Program-made: the position numbers and the translations under genes
The notes under the pieces: model-generated
The model's input: only the letters and a program-made list of their open reading frames with translations
What the model was told of the DNA's origin: nothing
Databases searched by the model: none
Part shown: piece by piece, positions 43,599-52,385 of the stretch
Layout: the number at the start of each line of letters is the position of its first letter
Numbering within the stretch: position 1 is the stretch's first letter
NCBI RefSeq assembly: GCF_014779665.1
Contig: NZ_JACXYY010000004.1
Location: 62,001 to 126,000, forward strand
Origin: Nocardioides hwasunensis
GTDB taxonomy: Bacteria; Actinomycetota; Actinomycetes; Propionibacteriales; Nocardioidaceae
Reading direction: 5' to 3'
Length of the DNA: 64,000 nt

Positions 43599-43994
43599 CT
43601 ACCGGACGTCGAACTCGCCGCGGCGGGTCGGGACGATGTCTTTGCCCAGCGGCGCGAGCGAGACCGGGATCAGCTTCAGGTCGGCGAGCGCCAGCGGGAT
43701 GCCGATGATCGTGATGGCCAGGGCGATCGCCGAGAGCACGTGGGCGATCACCAGCCACCAGCCGGCCAGCACGAACCAGATCACGTTGCCGAGGAACGAG
43801 CCCACGCCGGCCGACGGCTTGGCGACGACAGTGCGACCGAAGGGCCAGATCGCGAAGGTGGCGATCCGGAACGACGCGATGGCCCACGGGATCGTGATGA
43901 TCGGGATGCACAGCAGCACGCCTGCGAGCAGGTAGCCGAGGAAGAGCCAGAACCCGCCGAAGACCAGCCAGATGACGTTGAGCAGGAGTCGCAC
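43599..43994 (-). CDS. YccF-domain membrane protein
   Basis: 131 residues from the GTG at 43994. Two YccF repeats are clear: VIWLVFGGFWLFLGYLLAG with IPIITIPWAIASFRIATFAIWPFG, then NVIWFVLAGWWLVIAHVLSA with ITIIGIPLALADLKLIPVSL. Function unknown. An open frame continues upstream, but TTGGAT six bases before the GTG marks a leaderless start. It is divergent from the VOC gene (46 bp), which has the same hexamer at the same distance. Confidence 0.85.
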   Translation of the reverse strand: MRLLLNVIWLVFGGFWLFLGYLLAGVLLCIPIITIPWAIASFRIATFAIWPFGRTVVAKPSAGVGSFLGNVIWFVLAGWWLVIAHVLSAIALAITIIGIPLALADLKLIPVSLAPLGKDIVPTRRGEFDVR

Positions 43995-44040
43995 CCGTCG
44001 ATCCAACCAGAGTCCCGTCGAGCCGTGCTTGGATCGGTTC

Positions 44041-44460
44041 ATGGCCTCTCGCATCACCGAGCTCTCGATCGACTGTCACGACCCCGACCTGCTGGCCGAC
44101 TTCTGGACCGCCGCCCTCGACTGGGTGGTGCTCGACCGCGAGGCGGACGGCCTCGTCGAGATCGGGCCGGCGCGGGAGAACGACCAGGCACTGCTCGACG
44201 CGGTGCGGTCCGGACCCGTGCCACCGACCCTCTTCCTCGCCCGGGTGCCCGAGGACAAGGTCGCCAAGAACCGCATCCACTTCGACCTCTCCCCCGTCGA
44301 CCGCTCGCGCGACGAGGAGGTCGAGCGGCTGCTCGCGCTCGGTGCGACGCGAGCCGACGTCGGCCAGAGCGGCGAGGAGTCGTGGGTCGTGCTCGCCGAC
44401 CCGGAGGGCAACGAGTTCTGCGTGCTCCGCAGCCTCGCGCCCGGTCACTTCTCGCTGTGA
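44041..44460 (+). CDS. VOC-family (glyoxalase-like) protein
   Basis: 139 residues with two beta-alpha-beta-beta-beta halves: ITELSIDCHDPDLLADFWTAAL (first metal His in this half) and NRIHFDLSPVDRSRDEEVERLL, then WVVLADPEGNEFCVL with the usual closing Glu. It may be a dioxygenase, isomerase or resistance-type binding protein; the neighbours do not decide. The last codons overlap the GNAT start (GTGA). TTGGAT six bases before the ATG is the likely -10. Confidence 0.82.
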   Translation: MASRITELSIDCHDPDLLADFWTAALDWVVLDREADGLVEIGPARENDQALLDAVRSGPVPPTLFLARVPEDKVAKNRIHFDLSPVDRSRDEEVERLLALGATRADVGQSGEESWVVLADPEGNEFCVLRSLAPGHFSL

Positions 44461-45029
44461 GCGCACTGCCCGTCGAGCTGCCGATCGAGACCGAGCGGCT
44501 GGTGCTGCGCGCGCACCGGATGGACGACCTCGACGACCTCGCCCGGTTCCACGGCGACCCCGAGGTCGTGCGCTACGTCCCCTGGCCGGTGCGCGACCGG
44601 GAGGCCACCGAGGAGACGCTCCGGGTCAAGCTGACGCAGACCGAGCTCGTCGCACCCGGCCAGTGGCTCGTGCTCGCCGTGGAGCTGCGCTCGAGCGGGG
44701 CCGTCATCGGCGAGGTGCTGCTGAAGTGGGCCTCGGACCGGCAGGGCGAGGTCGGCTTCGCGTTCGCCCGGGACGCCCAGGGGCAGGGGTACGCCGCCGA
44801 GGCCGCCACCGCGGTGCTCCGGCTCGGTTTCGACGACCTCGGCTTCCACCGCATCACCGCGGTCTGCATCGCGGAGAACGACGCCTCGGCCCGGCTCCTG
44901 GCACGACTCGGGCTCCGCCAGGAGGCCCGCCTCGTCGACAACGTCGTCTTCAAGGGCGAGTGGGCCACCCAGCTGGTCTTCGCGATGCTCGAGGACGAGT
45001 GGCGCTCCGCCGGCGACCCGACCACATGA
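44457..45029 (+). CDS. RimJ/RimL-type GNAT acetyltransferase
   Basis: 190 residues. ETERLVLRAHRMDDLDDLARF is the typical Acetyltransf_3 opening. GEVGFAFARDAQGQGYAAEAATAVLRLGF holds the acetyl-CoA loop (QGQGYA), and HRITAVCIAENDASARLLARLG completes the fold. The target could be a protein N-terminus or a small amine. It is coupled by four-base overlaps to the VOC gene before and the methyltransferase after it. Confidence 0.85.
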   Translation: MSALPVELPIETERLVLRAHRMDDLDDLARFHGDPEVVRYVPWPVRDREATEETLRVKLTQTELVAPGQWLVLAVELRSSGAVIGEVLLKWASDRQGEVGFAFARDAQGQGYAAEAATAVLRLGFDDLGFHRITAVCIAENDASARLLARLGLRQEARLVDNVVFKGEWATQLVFAMLEDEWRSAGDPTT

Positions 45030-45703
45030 CCCTCCGGACCTTTGCTCGCACCTGTGCCGGGGGCGCCCTGTCGACGGCGATGGCACGGCTCAACGCCCGC
45101 CACCCGTGGAGCCACAACGACCACTTCCACCGCTGGATCCTGGCCAACCTCCCCGCCCGGCGGCGTACGGCCCTCGACGTCGGCTGCGGTCAGGGCGCGC
45201 TGGTCGAGTCGCTGGCGCCGCACTTCGGCTCCGTGCTCGGAAACGACGCCGACCGCACGATGCAGCGGCAGGCGGCCGACCGGTGCGCGGGTCTCGCGAA
45301 CGTCGTGATCGACGGCAGCGACTGGAGCGACCTCGACGGTCCGTTCGACCTCGTCACGATGATCGCCGTCCTCCACCACCTCGATGTCGACGCCGCCCTC
45401 GCGCACGTGCGTGAGGTCCTGGCGCCCGGCGGCCGATTCCTCGCGGTCGGGCTCGCGCCGCCGGTGTCGTTGGCGGACCACCTCTGGGACGCCGCCTCGA
45501 TCGTCACGAACCCCGTCATCGGCCTCGCCAAGCACCCGCGGCGGGACCGGGGCGGCGTGCAGCCACCGGCGTACCCGGTGCAGGACCCGACCTTGGCCTA
45601 CGACGACCTGCGCCGGCGTGTCGAGGTCGCCATGCCCGGCGCCTCGATGCGCCGCCGGCTCGGCTTCCGTCACACGATCGCGTGGACGAAGCCCACGACC
45701 TGA
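45026..45703 (+). CDS. Class I SAM-dependent methyltransferase
   Basis: 225 residues. Motif I TALDVGCGQGALVESLAPHF, acidic ribose-binding SVLGNDADRTMQRQA, then FDLVTMIAVLHHLDVDAALAHV and LAPGGRFLAVGLAPPVSLADH (Methyltransf_25/11 type). N-terminus has HPWSHNDHFHRWILANLP. Substrate unknown. It is the last gene of a VOC-GNAT-methyltransferase operon and ends in a hairpin shared with the convergent hydrolase. Confidence 0.85.
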   Translation: MTLRTFARTCAGGALSTAMARLNARHPWSHNDHFHRWILANLPARRRTALDVGCGQGALVESLAPHFGSVLGNDADRTMQRQAADRCAGLANVVIDGSDWSDLDGPFDLVTMIAVLHHLDVDAALAHVREVLAPGGRFLAVGLAPPVSLADHLWDAASIVTNPVIGLAKHPRRDRGGVQPPAYPVQDPTLAYDDLRRRVEVAMPGASMRRRLGFRHTIAWTKPTT

Positions 45704-45747
45704 CCTCGGCCCCGACACGGGCGCACCATGCCCGGGGCCGGGGTCAG
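45700..45747. terminator. Strong hairpin between convergent genes
   Basis: CTGACCTCGGCCCCG (45700-45714) pairs with CGGGGCCGGGGTCAG (45733-45747), 14 of 15 positions complementary, loop 18 bases. The arms include the stop codons of both convergent genes, so this looks like a built-in bidirectional terminator. Confidence 0.65.
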
Positions 45748-46598
45748 TCCTTCGTCATGAAGTCCCGCAGCACCCGGGCGAAGCGGTCCGGATCGTCGAG
45801 GTGCGGGAAGTGGCCGGCACCCTCGAAGAGCTCGACCGTGCAGTCCGGCAGCGCCTGCTGGGCGCTGAGGGCGTGCCAGGCCGGGATGACCCGGTCCTTC
45901 GAGCCCCACACGATCAGCGTCGGCGGCGCCGTCGCGCCGGCGAGGTGGTCGTGGGCGCTGATGCTCTGGCCACCGAAGTCGATCACCGCACGGGTGGTGG
46001 CGAGGAACGCCCGGCGGCTCGCGCGGTCGCCGAGCGAGGTGAAGCCGCGCCACGTCGCGCCGATGTCGGCCCCGGGCTTCCACCCGACCCTCTGCGCACC
46101 CCGGCCGAGCGCCTCGACCCGTCCCAGGACCGGAGCGGAGGCGATCACTCCGAGCACCTGCTGGGCGCCCGGCAGGGTGGCCGAGCGCAGCGCGAGGCTG
46201 ACCTCACGTCCGAGGCCGCCGCTGGAGACGAGGACGAGTCGGTCCACCCGGTCGGGGAACAGGTAGTAGAACTGCATCGCGATCCCACCGCCGAGCGAGT
46301 GTCCGACCAGCGTGACCCGCTCGATGCCGAGGTGGTCGAGCAGGTCGCGCAGGGTCGCGGCGTGCGAGCTCAGCGAGTAGTCGCCGGTCGGCTTGGCCGA
46401 GTCGCCGTGCCCGAACAGGTCCGGCACGACGACACGCTGGTCGTCGTCGATGCGGTCCACGAGGTGCGACCACTGCCGCTGCGACCCCAGGATGCCGTGG
46501 ATGAACAGCACCACCGGCCCGGTGCCCCTGTCGACGTACGACAGCTCGTGCCCGTGGAGCTCGACCGTCTGCGGGGTCAGCCGGGTCATGGTCGTCAT
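45744..46598 (-). CDS. Alpha/beta-fold hydrolase
   Basis: 284 residues. Features: VVLFIHGILGSQRQWSHL (oxyanion HG), VVPDLFGHGDSAKP, the nucleophile elbow LVGHSLGGGIAMQF with Ser, LIVWGSKDRVIPAW for the acid, and EGAGHFPHLDDPDRFARVL for the catalytic His. The substrate is not evident. A second in-frame ATG three codons later is an alternative start. It is downstream of the NAD(P)-binding reductase gene and could be co-transcribed. Confidence 0.85.
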   Translation of the reverse strand: MTTMTRLTPQTVELHGHELSYVDRGTGPVVLFIHGILGSQRQWSHLVDRIDDDQRVVVPDLFGHGDSAKPTGDYSLSSHAATLRDLLDHLGIERVTLVGHSLGGGIAMQFYYLFPDRVDRLVLVSSGGLGREVSLALRSATLPGAQQVLGVIASAPVLGRVEALGRGAQRVGWKPGADIGATWRGFTSLGDRASRRAFLATTRAVIDFGGQSISAHDHLAGATAPPTLIVWGSKDRVIPAWHALSAQQALPDCTVELFEGAGHFPHLDDPDRFARVLRDFMTKD

Positions 46599-46644
46599 CC
46601 TTGCCGCAGTGGGTGGGGAGGTGGTCGCGTCACGGTGGGCCGGG

Positions 46645-47271
46645 TCAGCCCGCGGCGAGGGCGGCGCGCATGCCCTCGGCGTCGACCTCGGCGCCGTAGG
46701 CAGGCTTGTCGCGGTCGAAGCGCTTGCCCTCGGCCAGCGGCCCGGCGTCGACGACGTCGAAGCCGAAGGAGTCGATCAGGTCGGTGACGACCTGCTTGGC
46801 CTCCGCGTCGTCGCCGGCGATCGCCAGCGCACGCCGACCGGCGCCGGCAGGGGCACCCTCGGTGACGATGTGCGCGGCCTGGATGGCGTTGAACGCCTTG
46901 ACGACCTTCGAGGTCGGCAGGTGGGCGGCCAGCATCTCGCTCACGCTGGTGCGGCCCTCGTCGAGCTCGGGGTATCGACCGTCGCGCTCGAAGTAGTAGT
47001 TGTTGGTGTCGATGACCACCTTGCCGGCGAGGGGCTCGACCGGGACGTCGAGGTAGGCCTTGAACGGAACGGTCACCACGACCAGGTCGCCTGCCGCGGC
47101 CGCCTCCTGCGCCGTCGCCGCCCTCGCATGGTCGCCGAGCTCCGCCACCAGCTCGACCAGCGTCTCCGGGCCGCGCGAGTTGCTGAGCACGACGTCGTGT
47201 CCCTGCTCGATGGCGCGCCGAGCGATCGCCGTGCCGATGTGTCCACTGCCGATGAGTCCGATGGTCGTCAT
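46645..47271 (-). CDS. NADP(H)-binding reductase, F420-dependent NADP oxidoreductase-like
   Basis: 208 residues. A Rossmann motif GLIGSGHIGTAIARRAIEQG leads into VVLSNSRGPETL, where Ser/Arg favour NADP(H). Then VVVTVPFKAYLDVP, KVVIDTNNYYFERDGRYPEL, KVVKAFNAIQAAHI and a C-terminal helix. This is the F420H2:NADP oxidoreductase-like/coenzyme-F420 reductase superfamily, widely annotated as NADPH-dependent F420 reductase or NAD(P)-binding protein. Whether this member uses F420 cannot be told. Confidence 0.8.
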   Translation of the reverse strand: MTTIGLIGSGHIGTAIARRAIEQGHDVVLSNSRGPETLVELVAELGDHARAATAQEAAAAGDLVVVTVPFKAYLDVPVEPLAGKVVIDTNNYYFERDGRYPELDEGRTSVSEMLAAHLPTSKVVKAFNAIQAAHIVTEGAPAGAGRRALAIAGDDAEAKQVVTDLIDSFGFDVVDAGPLAEGKRFDRDKPAYGAEVDAEGMRAALAAG

Positions 47272-47361
47272 GATGGTGGAACGCCTGGGGCTGCGCCGTG
47301 TTCCCCCAGCGGGGTCATTGTGCGGACACTCACAGGGGTCGACGGACTCGTCCTCGGTGCC

Positions 47362-48738
47362 TCACCAGCCGAACTCCTCGGTGTGCACGTCGCGACCGAC
47401 GACCCCCGCCGCGTGTGCGGCGCGACGCACTGCCGCCGACCATCCCCACGGTCCGCAGACGACCACGTCACGCTCGAGCAGGTCCGGCACCAGCTCCAGC
47501 AGCACGTCGTGGTCGGACCCGTCGGTGCCCTCGGGAAGCCAGGAGCCGGTGGCGCGCCGGTGGCCGGCCATGATCTCCACGGCGATCCCCTTGTCCGCTG
47601 CGAGCTCGCGCAGCTCGTCTCCGAAGAGGACCTGCTCCGCGTCCGCGACGCGGTAGAGCAGCCTCACCTCGTCCGGCGCGAACCCGCCGCCCTCGACGAG
47701 TGCCCGGAACGGGGTGATCCCGACACCCGCGGCGATCAGCAGCAGCCGCGGGTGCCGGCGGGGAAGATCGCCGAGTGCGCCGTACGGTCCCTCGATGGCC
47801 ACCCTGGTCCCCGGCAGGAGTGCGGCGGCGTGGCGACCTCCGTCACCGGCGGTGGAGACGGTCACCCGCAGGCGGTCCTCGCTCGGGGCAGCCGACAGCG
47901 AGTAGGGGTGGCCCCGCAGGCCCGCGCGACCTGCGAGGAAGCGCCAGACCAGGAACTGACCGGGCCGGGCGCCCAGCTCGTCGAGATGTCGGCCGGTCAC
48001 CTCGATCGACACGACACCCGGCTGCTCCTCGTGGACCCGGTCTACCCGCAGGGCCGAACGCCGGGTCCGGCGCAGTGGGACCAAGACGCGGAACCACACG
48101 ATCGCGGCCAGCGTGACGACGTACAGGCTCCACCAGTAGACGCCGCTCGCGCCTCGGCCCAGCTCCTCGACCAGCTGGTGCGGCAGCGCGAGCGCCATGC
48201 CGACGTAGGCCCACAGGTGGACCAGGTGCCAGGTCTCGTAGCGCAGCCAGCGCCGGACCTCGATGATCGAGGAGACCACGACCAGGACGACCATCACGGT
48301 GCCGAGGCTGGCGGCCCACATCCACGGCTCCGCGACGAAGAGGCGGTACAGCGCCGGGCCCACGGCCTCGGGCTCGCGGGAGACGCGCTGGACCACGAAC
48401 AGCAGCACGTGCAGCAGCATCAGCCAGACCGACCACGACCCGAGGCGCCGGTGCCAGCGGGTCAGGACCTGACGACCCCAGGCCCGCTCGAGCCACGGCA
48501 ACCGGGCCAGGAGCATCACCTGGAGCAGCATCAGGTTCGCCGACCACAGGCCGGCGGCATCCGCCTCCTGGATCCTCAGGGTCAGGGGGTTCGCCAGGTA
48601 GCCCATCACCTCGTCGATCGAGCGATAGGCGATGGCGGTCGTGAAGACCATCGTCGCCACGCCGGCCAGGACGAGCACCCGCGCGACGGCCCTGTCCAGG
48701 CTCGGAGACGCCGAGACGCGATCGATCGGCTGTCCCAC
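47362..48738 (-). CDS. Ferric-reductase-like transmembrane flavoprotein
   Basis: 458 residues. Six membrane segments in the first ~210 residues carry paired His (RWHRRLGSWSVWLMLLHVLL and YETWHLVHLWAYVGMALALPHQ) that should bind b-type heme. The C-terminal half is a ferredoxin-NADP reductase module: GQFLVWRFLAGRAGLRGHPYS for FAD, LLLIAAGVGITPFRALVEG for NAD(P)H, and DVVVCGPWGWSAAVRRA at the end. It should move electrons from NAD(P)H across the membrane. CAGACT six bases before the GTG suggests leaderless expression. Confidence 0.85.
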   Translation of the reverse strand: MGQPIDRVSASPSLDRAVARVLVLAGVATMVFTTAIAYRSIDEVMGYLANPLTLRIQEADAAGLWSANLMLLQVMLLARLPWLERAWGRQVLTRWHRRLGSWSVWLMLLHVLLFVVQRVSREPEAVGPALYRLFVAEPWMWAASLGTVMVVLVVVSSIIEVRRWLRYETWHLVHLWAYVGMALALPHQLVEELGRGASGVYWWSLYVVTLAAIVWFRVLVPLRRTRRSALRVDRVHEEQPGVVSIEVTGRHLDELGARPGQFLVWRFLAGRAGLRGHPYSLSAAPSEDRLRVTVSTAGDGGRHAAALLPGTRVAIEGPYGALGDLPRRHPRLLLIAAGVGITPFRALVEGGGFAPDEVRLLYRVADAEQVLFGDELRELAADKGIAVEIMAGHRRATGSWLPEGTDGSDHDVLLELVPDLLERDVVVCGPWGWSAAVRRAAHAAGVVGRDVHTEEFGW

Positions 48739-48769
48739 CGCGCGAGTCTGCCACGGCGGGGCGAGGGGG

Positions 48770-50458
48770 CTAGCGGCGCGAGGGCACCGTCACGCGCGAG
48801 CGCGCGACCTTGGCCTGCACGACGTCCGTGCCCGCGTAGCGCACGACGACCGGCTTCGTCCCCGGGCGGAGACCGCGCACGACGGCGCGGGCCTTGCCCT
48901 TGACCAGCTGGACCTCGACCGTACGTCGTCCCACGGTGACCGTCACCGTCCCCTCGGGCCGCGGCACTCCGGGAGCACGGACGCGCACGTCCACCGCGAC
49001 GCGCTTGCGCGAGGCGTCGGAGCGCACCTTCACCTCGGGCACGGTCGTCACGGGTGTCGCCACGGCGACGTCCTGCGTGGTGTCGCGGAAGTGGCGCCGA
49101 GCCAGGGTGATCCGGACGGACAGGTGGCGACCGACGTCGCCCTTGCGGACCGTGTAGGTCGGCTTCGTCGCCTTGGCGATGCGCCGGCCGTCGCGCAGCC
49201 AGGTGAAGGTCGCCTTCGCATCACCCGGTCGGACGGTCCCGACCCGGGCGACGAGCCGACTCCCCACCTGTGGTGTGCCCTTGATGCGGGACGGGCTGGT
49301 GATCGCGATGGCCTTGGCGGCGACGACCGCGGGCGCGGACGCGGTCGTGCGCGACTTCTTGTAGCCGCTCGCGCTCGCGGTGGTGCGCGCGCTGATGAGC
49401 GCGCCGATGTGGTCGCGCGTCAGGACGAGGGAGCCCCCGGTGGCCTTCGGCAGAGCCTTGCCGTCGGCGTACCACTGGGTCGCGACCTTCGCGGGTTGCG
49501 GCGACCACGAGGGGGCGCCGAGCGTCAGGGTCTGGCCGACCTCGGGAGTCCCCTGGATCGTCGGTGGCGCGGCGGGCTGGAACACCCCCGGCGCCACTGG
49601 AGCCGTGGCCACGACCGCCCGCCCTGCGGTGTAGCCGTCCAACGACGCCGTCACCTCGGCGGCGAGCGCCTTGCCCTTCACGTCGGGCGTGGGGACGTAG
49701 GCGGCCGAGGTGGCACCGGGGATGGCTGCACCGTCGGCCAGCCAGCGGACGGTGACGCTGGTGGGCGTCGGCGTCCAGGCGCCGGCCGCCACCTCCAGCG
49801 GTGCACCGACCGCGGGAGACCCGACGATGGCCGGGGCCGTGGTGGGCGCGACCACGCGGTCGTTGAAGTGGATGAACCCCGAGGGCCAGCCTCCGCCCGT
49901 CTTCGTGACGCGCCGCCAGTGGAAGTCGCCGCCCCAGTAGTCCTCCGAGACGACGATCTCGGTGTCGGAGATGACCTGCTCCACGATGGCGACGTGGCCG
50001 TTCGCCCCCGCCGGCGCCACCCTCGACCCGTACCAGGCGACGGACCCGACCGTGGGCGTCTGGTCGGTGATGCTCGCCATGGCCACGCCCCAGTTCGACG
50101 CGTTGCCGCTGCCCTTCCACGGCCGGAGGTCCGGCATGCCGGTCTGGATCAGCCGGTAGGCCACGTAGTTGGTGCAGTTGTGGCCGACGTACATCTGCCA
50201 GTACGACGTCCCCGACGCCTGGCGGTAGCCGTAGTTCCCGTACCCGGCCGCCTGGCACCCGGCATAGCCCGAGCACAAGTAGGTCGAGGTGGAGAGGTTG
50301 ATCCGCTCGACCGTCGTCGGCGTGACGAGCAGGACGAGCGCCAGGGCGCCGACGACCAGCTTGACCAGGTGACCGGCACGACGCACCGCACGCTCGCGCG
50401 CGCGCCGAGGCGTCCGGGGATGCTGTGACGGCAGTGACCGCTGAGGCTGATGTTGCAC
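48770..50458 (-). CDS. Secreted CHAP-domain protein with Ig-like repeats
   Basis: 562 residues. After a membrane/signal segment (LVKLVVGALALVLLVTPTTV) comes a CHAP domain: Cys nucleophile in HNCTNYVAYRLIQ, His in ANGHVAIVEQVI, and SEDYWGGDFHWRRV. Three ~90-residue repeats follow (each with VGSPAVGAPLEVAAGAW or PEVGQTLTLGAPSW-type starts and a WxxDGxxIP strand), then a final Ig-like domain. Similar proteins are extracellular amidases or endopeptidases of the cell wall. TACGAT eight bases before the GTG is the likely -10. Confidence 0.85.
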   Translation of the reverse strand: MQHQPQRSLPSQHPRTPRRARERAVRRAGHLVKLVVGALALVLLVTPTTVERINLSTSTYLCSGYAGCQAAGYGNYGYRQASGTSYWQMYVGHNCTNYVAYRLIQTGMPDLRPWKGSGNASNWGVAMASITDQTPTVGSVAWYGSRVAPAGANGHVAIVEQVISDTEIVVSEDYWGGDFHWRRVTKTGGGWPSGFIHFNDRVVAPTTAPAIVGSPAVGAPLEVAAGAWTPTPTSVTVRWLADGAAIPGATSAAYVPTPDVKGKALAAEVTASLDGYTAGRAVVATAPVAPGVFQPAAPPTIQGTPEVGQTLTLGAPSWSPQPAKVATQWYADGKALPKATGGSLVLTRDHIGALISARTTASASGYKKSRTTASAPAVVAAKAIAITSPSRIKGTPQVGSRLVARVGTVRPGDAKATFTWLRDGRRIAKATKPTYTVRKGDVGRHLSVRITLARRHFRDTTQDVAVATPVTTVPEVKVRSDASRKRVAVDVRVRAPGVPRPEGTVTVTVGRRTVEVQLVKGKARAVVRGLRPGTKPVVVRYAGTDVVQAKVARSRVTVPSRR

Positions 50459-50466
50459 GATGAGTG

Positions 50467-50472
50467 ATCGTA
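50467..50472 (-). promoter_or_regulatory. -10 element (TACGAT) of leaderless CHAP-gene promoter
   Basis: On the minus strand TACGAT ends eight bases before the GTG at 50458; no ribosome binding site. Confidence 0.5.
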
Positions 50473-50544
50473 TGGGCCTTCAGTCAAGCCCGCCACGCCG
50501 ATGAGTGAAGAACAATTGTGTAATTCCGACGGCTACGTCGCCCG

Positions 50545-50550
50545 TACGCT
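50545..50550 (+). promoter_or_regulatory. -10 element (TACGCT) of a leaderless promoter
   Basis: TACGCT ends six bases before the ATG at 50557. Confidence 0.5.
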
Positions 50551-50556
50551 GCTCGC

Positions 50557-51537
50557 ATGTCTCGTCTGCACGATTCGCTGCCTCCGCACCCGGTCGCCAT
50601 TCCGCGCGAGCTCGAGGCTGCGTGGACCTGGATGGAGGCTCAGGGTCATGGCGGGGGCGACAGCCGGCCGCACCTCACGGCGTACCCCGGGAGCCGGGTG
50701 CTCGGGCCGGTCTTCGGACTCGTGTCGCTCGAGGGCTGGTTCGATGCCGACAGCGAGGCCGCGCAGCGGCTGCGCCCGATCGGCGAGGCCGGTGGCGATG
50801 GCTCCATCCTTGCTCTGTGGGAGGACGACGGCGGCGTGACTCGCGCTGTGGTGCTGGGCTCGGAGGGCGGCGCCCACCAGGTCGCGGGCTCGGCGGTCGA
50901 GCTGCTCACGCTGCTGGCGATCGGCTACGTCGAGATCACCGAGATCGAGCTCGGTCTGCCTCCCGACGATGAGCATGCGGTCGAGGCCCACACCGACTTC
51001 CGGTCATGGGTGGGCGCAACGTTCGCCGTCGAGGTGCCGGAGGAGTGGCCGGCCGCCGAGGACGACGTCTTCACCGCGTGGGTACGTCGCGAGCTGGGCG
51101 AGGCTGGCCCCCAGCCTGCACCCGTACCGTCCTCGACCACCGAGGTCGCCGGCGACCTCGAGGTCGTTCTCGCCGCACTGGGCACGCCGGACGGCTCGCC
51201 GCAGGTGCGTGCGCTCGCCGACCTGCTCGACGTCCCGCTGGTCGACGGCGGCCTGCGCAAGGCAGCGCGGGCGCTACGGGCTCGCGAGGTCGAGGTGGAG
51301 TTCGAGCGCGGCACCTTGACCACGGTCTTCCTCCAGGATCACCCGATCGGCCCACTCCTCGCAGGGCTCCCACCGGCGGCGCGGACCGACGACGTCCTCG
51401 CCCTGCTGGGAGAGCCGGAGCAGCGCAGGGATGGCTACCTCCGCTACGTCGTCCGCGAGCGGTTCCTGCACCTGAGCATCGACGGCGACGGCGAGATCGG
51501 GATGATCACCACGTGGGTGGACGAGACCCGGTCGTGA
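50557..51537 (+). CDS. SUKH (SMI1/KNR4)-like immunity-type protein
   Basis: 326 residues. The first ~155 match the SMI1/KNR4 pattern: HPVAIPRELEAAWTWMEAQG, a central FGLVSLEGWFDADSEAAQRL, DGSILALWEDDGG (the acidic SUKH strand) and AVELLTLLAIGYVEI. A linker rich in Ala/Pro follows, then a second domain (RALADLLDVPLVDGGLRKAA, LGEPEQRRDGYLRYVVRERF) of unknown family. SUKH proteins are often immunity partners of polymorphic toxins; no toxin gene is next to it, so it may be an orphan. The ATG has a -10 six bases upstream. Confidence 0.65.
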   Translation: MSRLHDSLPPHPVAIPRELEAAWTWMEAQGHGGGDSRPHLTAYPGSRVLGPVFGLVSLEGWFDADSEAAQRLRPIGEAGGDGSILALWEDDGGVTRAVVLGSEGGAHQVAGSAVELLTLLAIGYVEITEIELGLPPDDEHAVEAHTDFRSWVGATFAVEVPEEWPAAEDDVFTAWVRRELGEAGPQPAPVPSSTTEVAGDLEVVLAALGTPDGSPQVRALADLLDVPLVDGGLRKAARALRAREVEVEFERGTLTTVFLQDHPIGPLLAGLPPAARTDDVLALLGEPEQRRDGYLRYVVRERFLHLSIDGDGEIGMITTWVDETRS

Positions 51538-51825
51538 CGCACCGGCACCTCGACGGGAGCCCACCGGGATCACCACGTCGGGCGCGAGGTCCTCGCCGGA
51601 GGTCTGTGTGCGGTCCCCGGAGCCGCGGACCGGGTCGAGTCAGACGTTGAAGCGGAACGAAAACGGCAGTTCCGGGCGTCGACGGCCAGCGCTGGCTGGG
51701 GACGAAGGATGTGACCTGACCTGCGAAAACGCGTGTCCAGAGGCGTTGGACACCGTCGGTGAGAATCGGCCTCCGCCGAACGTCTTGCGGACCATTTGCG
51801 GACTGCGCGACGGTCGAAACGTAGA
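51538..51825. other. Intergenic stretch without a recognised gene
   Basis: 288 bp of somewhat lower GC between the SUKH-like gene and the toxin gene. It holds a 7-bp inverted repeat (GTGTCCA 51733-51739 / TGGACAC 51747-51753) that could terminate the toxin-antitoxin message, and a short repeat of TTGCGGAC. Open frames here show no family signature. Confidence 0.5.
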
Positions 51826-52143
51826 TCAATTGTCGCTGAGAGCTGCCTCCCAGTCCTGGCCGCCGTGGAAGACGCCGAGGATGTTCACCCCGACATTCCC
51901 AGAGGACTCGTCGACCTCGTAGGCAATCAGTGTGCGCTGCTTGAAGGTGGTTGTCCGCATGCCCGGACGGACATCGTCCCGCGCACGGCCCGCGTGAGGA
52001 AAGGCCACGATGCCGTCGACGTGATCGAGGATCGCCGAGACGAAACGCTGAGCGACGTCAGGAGAAGCCTTGTCGGTAATCCAGTCGTCGAGAGCATCCA
52101 GCTGCTGCCGTGCCTCAGGGGTGTAGGTGATCCGACCCGTCAT
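51826..52143 (-). CDS. ParE/RelE-type toxin
   Basis: 105 residues from the ATG at 52143. It shows the RelE/ParE fold pattern: ITYTPEARQQLDALDDWITD, VSAILDHVDGIVAFPHAGRA, GMRTTTFKQRTLIAYEVDES, NILGVFHGGQDWEAAL. The FPHAGR and VFHGGQDW segments are typical of ParE-type gyrase toxins. The start overlaps the stop of the antitoxin gene by four bases. It would be blocked by the upstream antitoxin in a type II system. Confidence 0.87.
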   Translation of the reverse strand: MTGRITYTPEARQQLDALDDWITDKASPDVAQRFVSAILDHVDGIVAFPHAGRARDDVRPGMRTTTFKQRTLIAYEVDESSGNVGVNILGVFHGGQDWEAALSDN

Positions 52144-52385
52144 CGACGGGCGGCCCACTTGGACTCGAAGCCGGCCCGGATGTCATCAGCAGAGATCCCT
52201 CGAGTTGGGTCCGCCTTCAACGCGTCGTACGCAGCAGCGGCGTCGGAGTGCAGCCACGAGTCCGAGGCCGGGTCGAACCCTTCTGGCGGGTCGACCGACT
52301 CGAGCAGCCGGAGCGCGACGTGCTTGCGCACGTCAGGAGGCAGGGACATCCCCGCCTCGTACAGCTCCGACTCGCTCAGCGACAC
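52140..52385 (-). CDS. Type II antitoxin (addiction-module, ParD/RelB-like)
   Basis: 81 residues. It starts MSLSESELYEAGMSLPPDVR, a helix resembling the addiction-module antitoxin family (PF09720-like), then KHVALRLLESVDPPEG and the toxin-wrapping tail DDIRAGFESKWAARR. It precedes and overlaps the ParE/RelE-type toxin gene, the normal order. TAGCCT six bases before the GTG indicates a leaderless message. It presumably represses its own promoter together with the toxin. Confidence 0.82.
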   Translation of the reverse strand: MSLSESELYEAGMSLPPDVRKHVALRLLESVDPPEGFDPASDSWLHSDAAAAYDALKADPTRGISADDIRAGFESKWAARR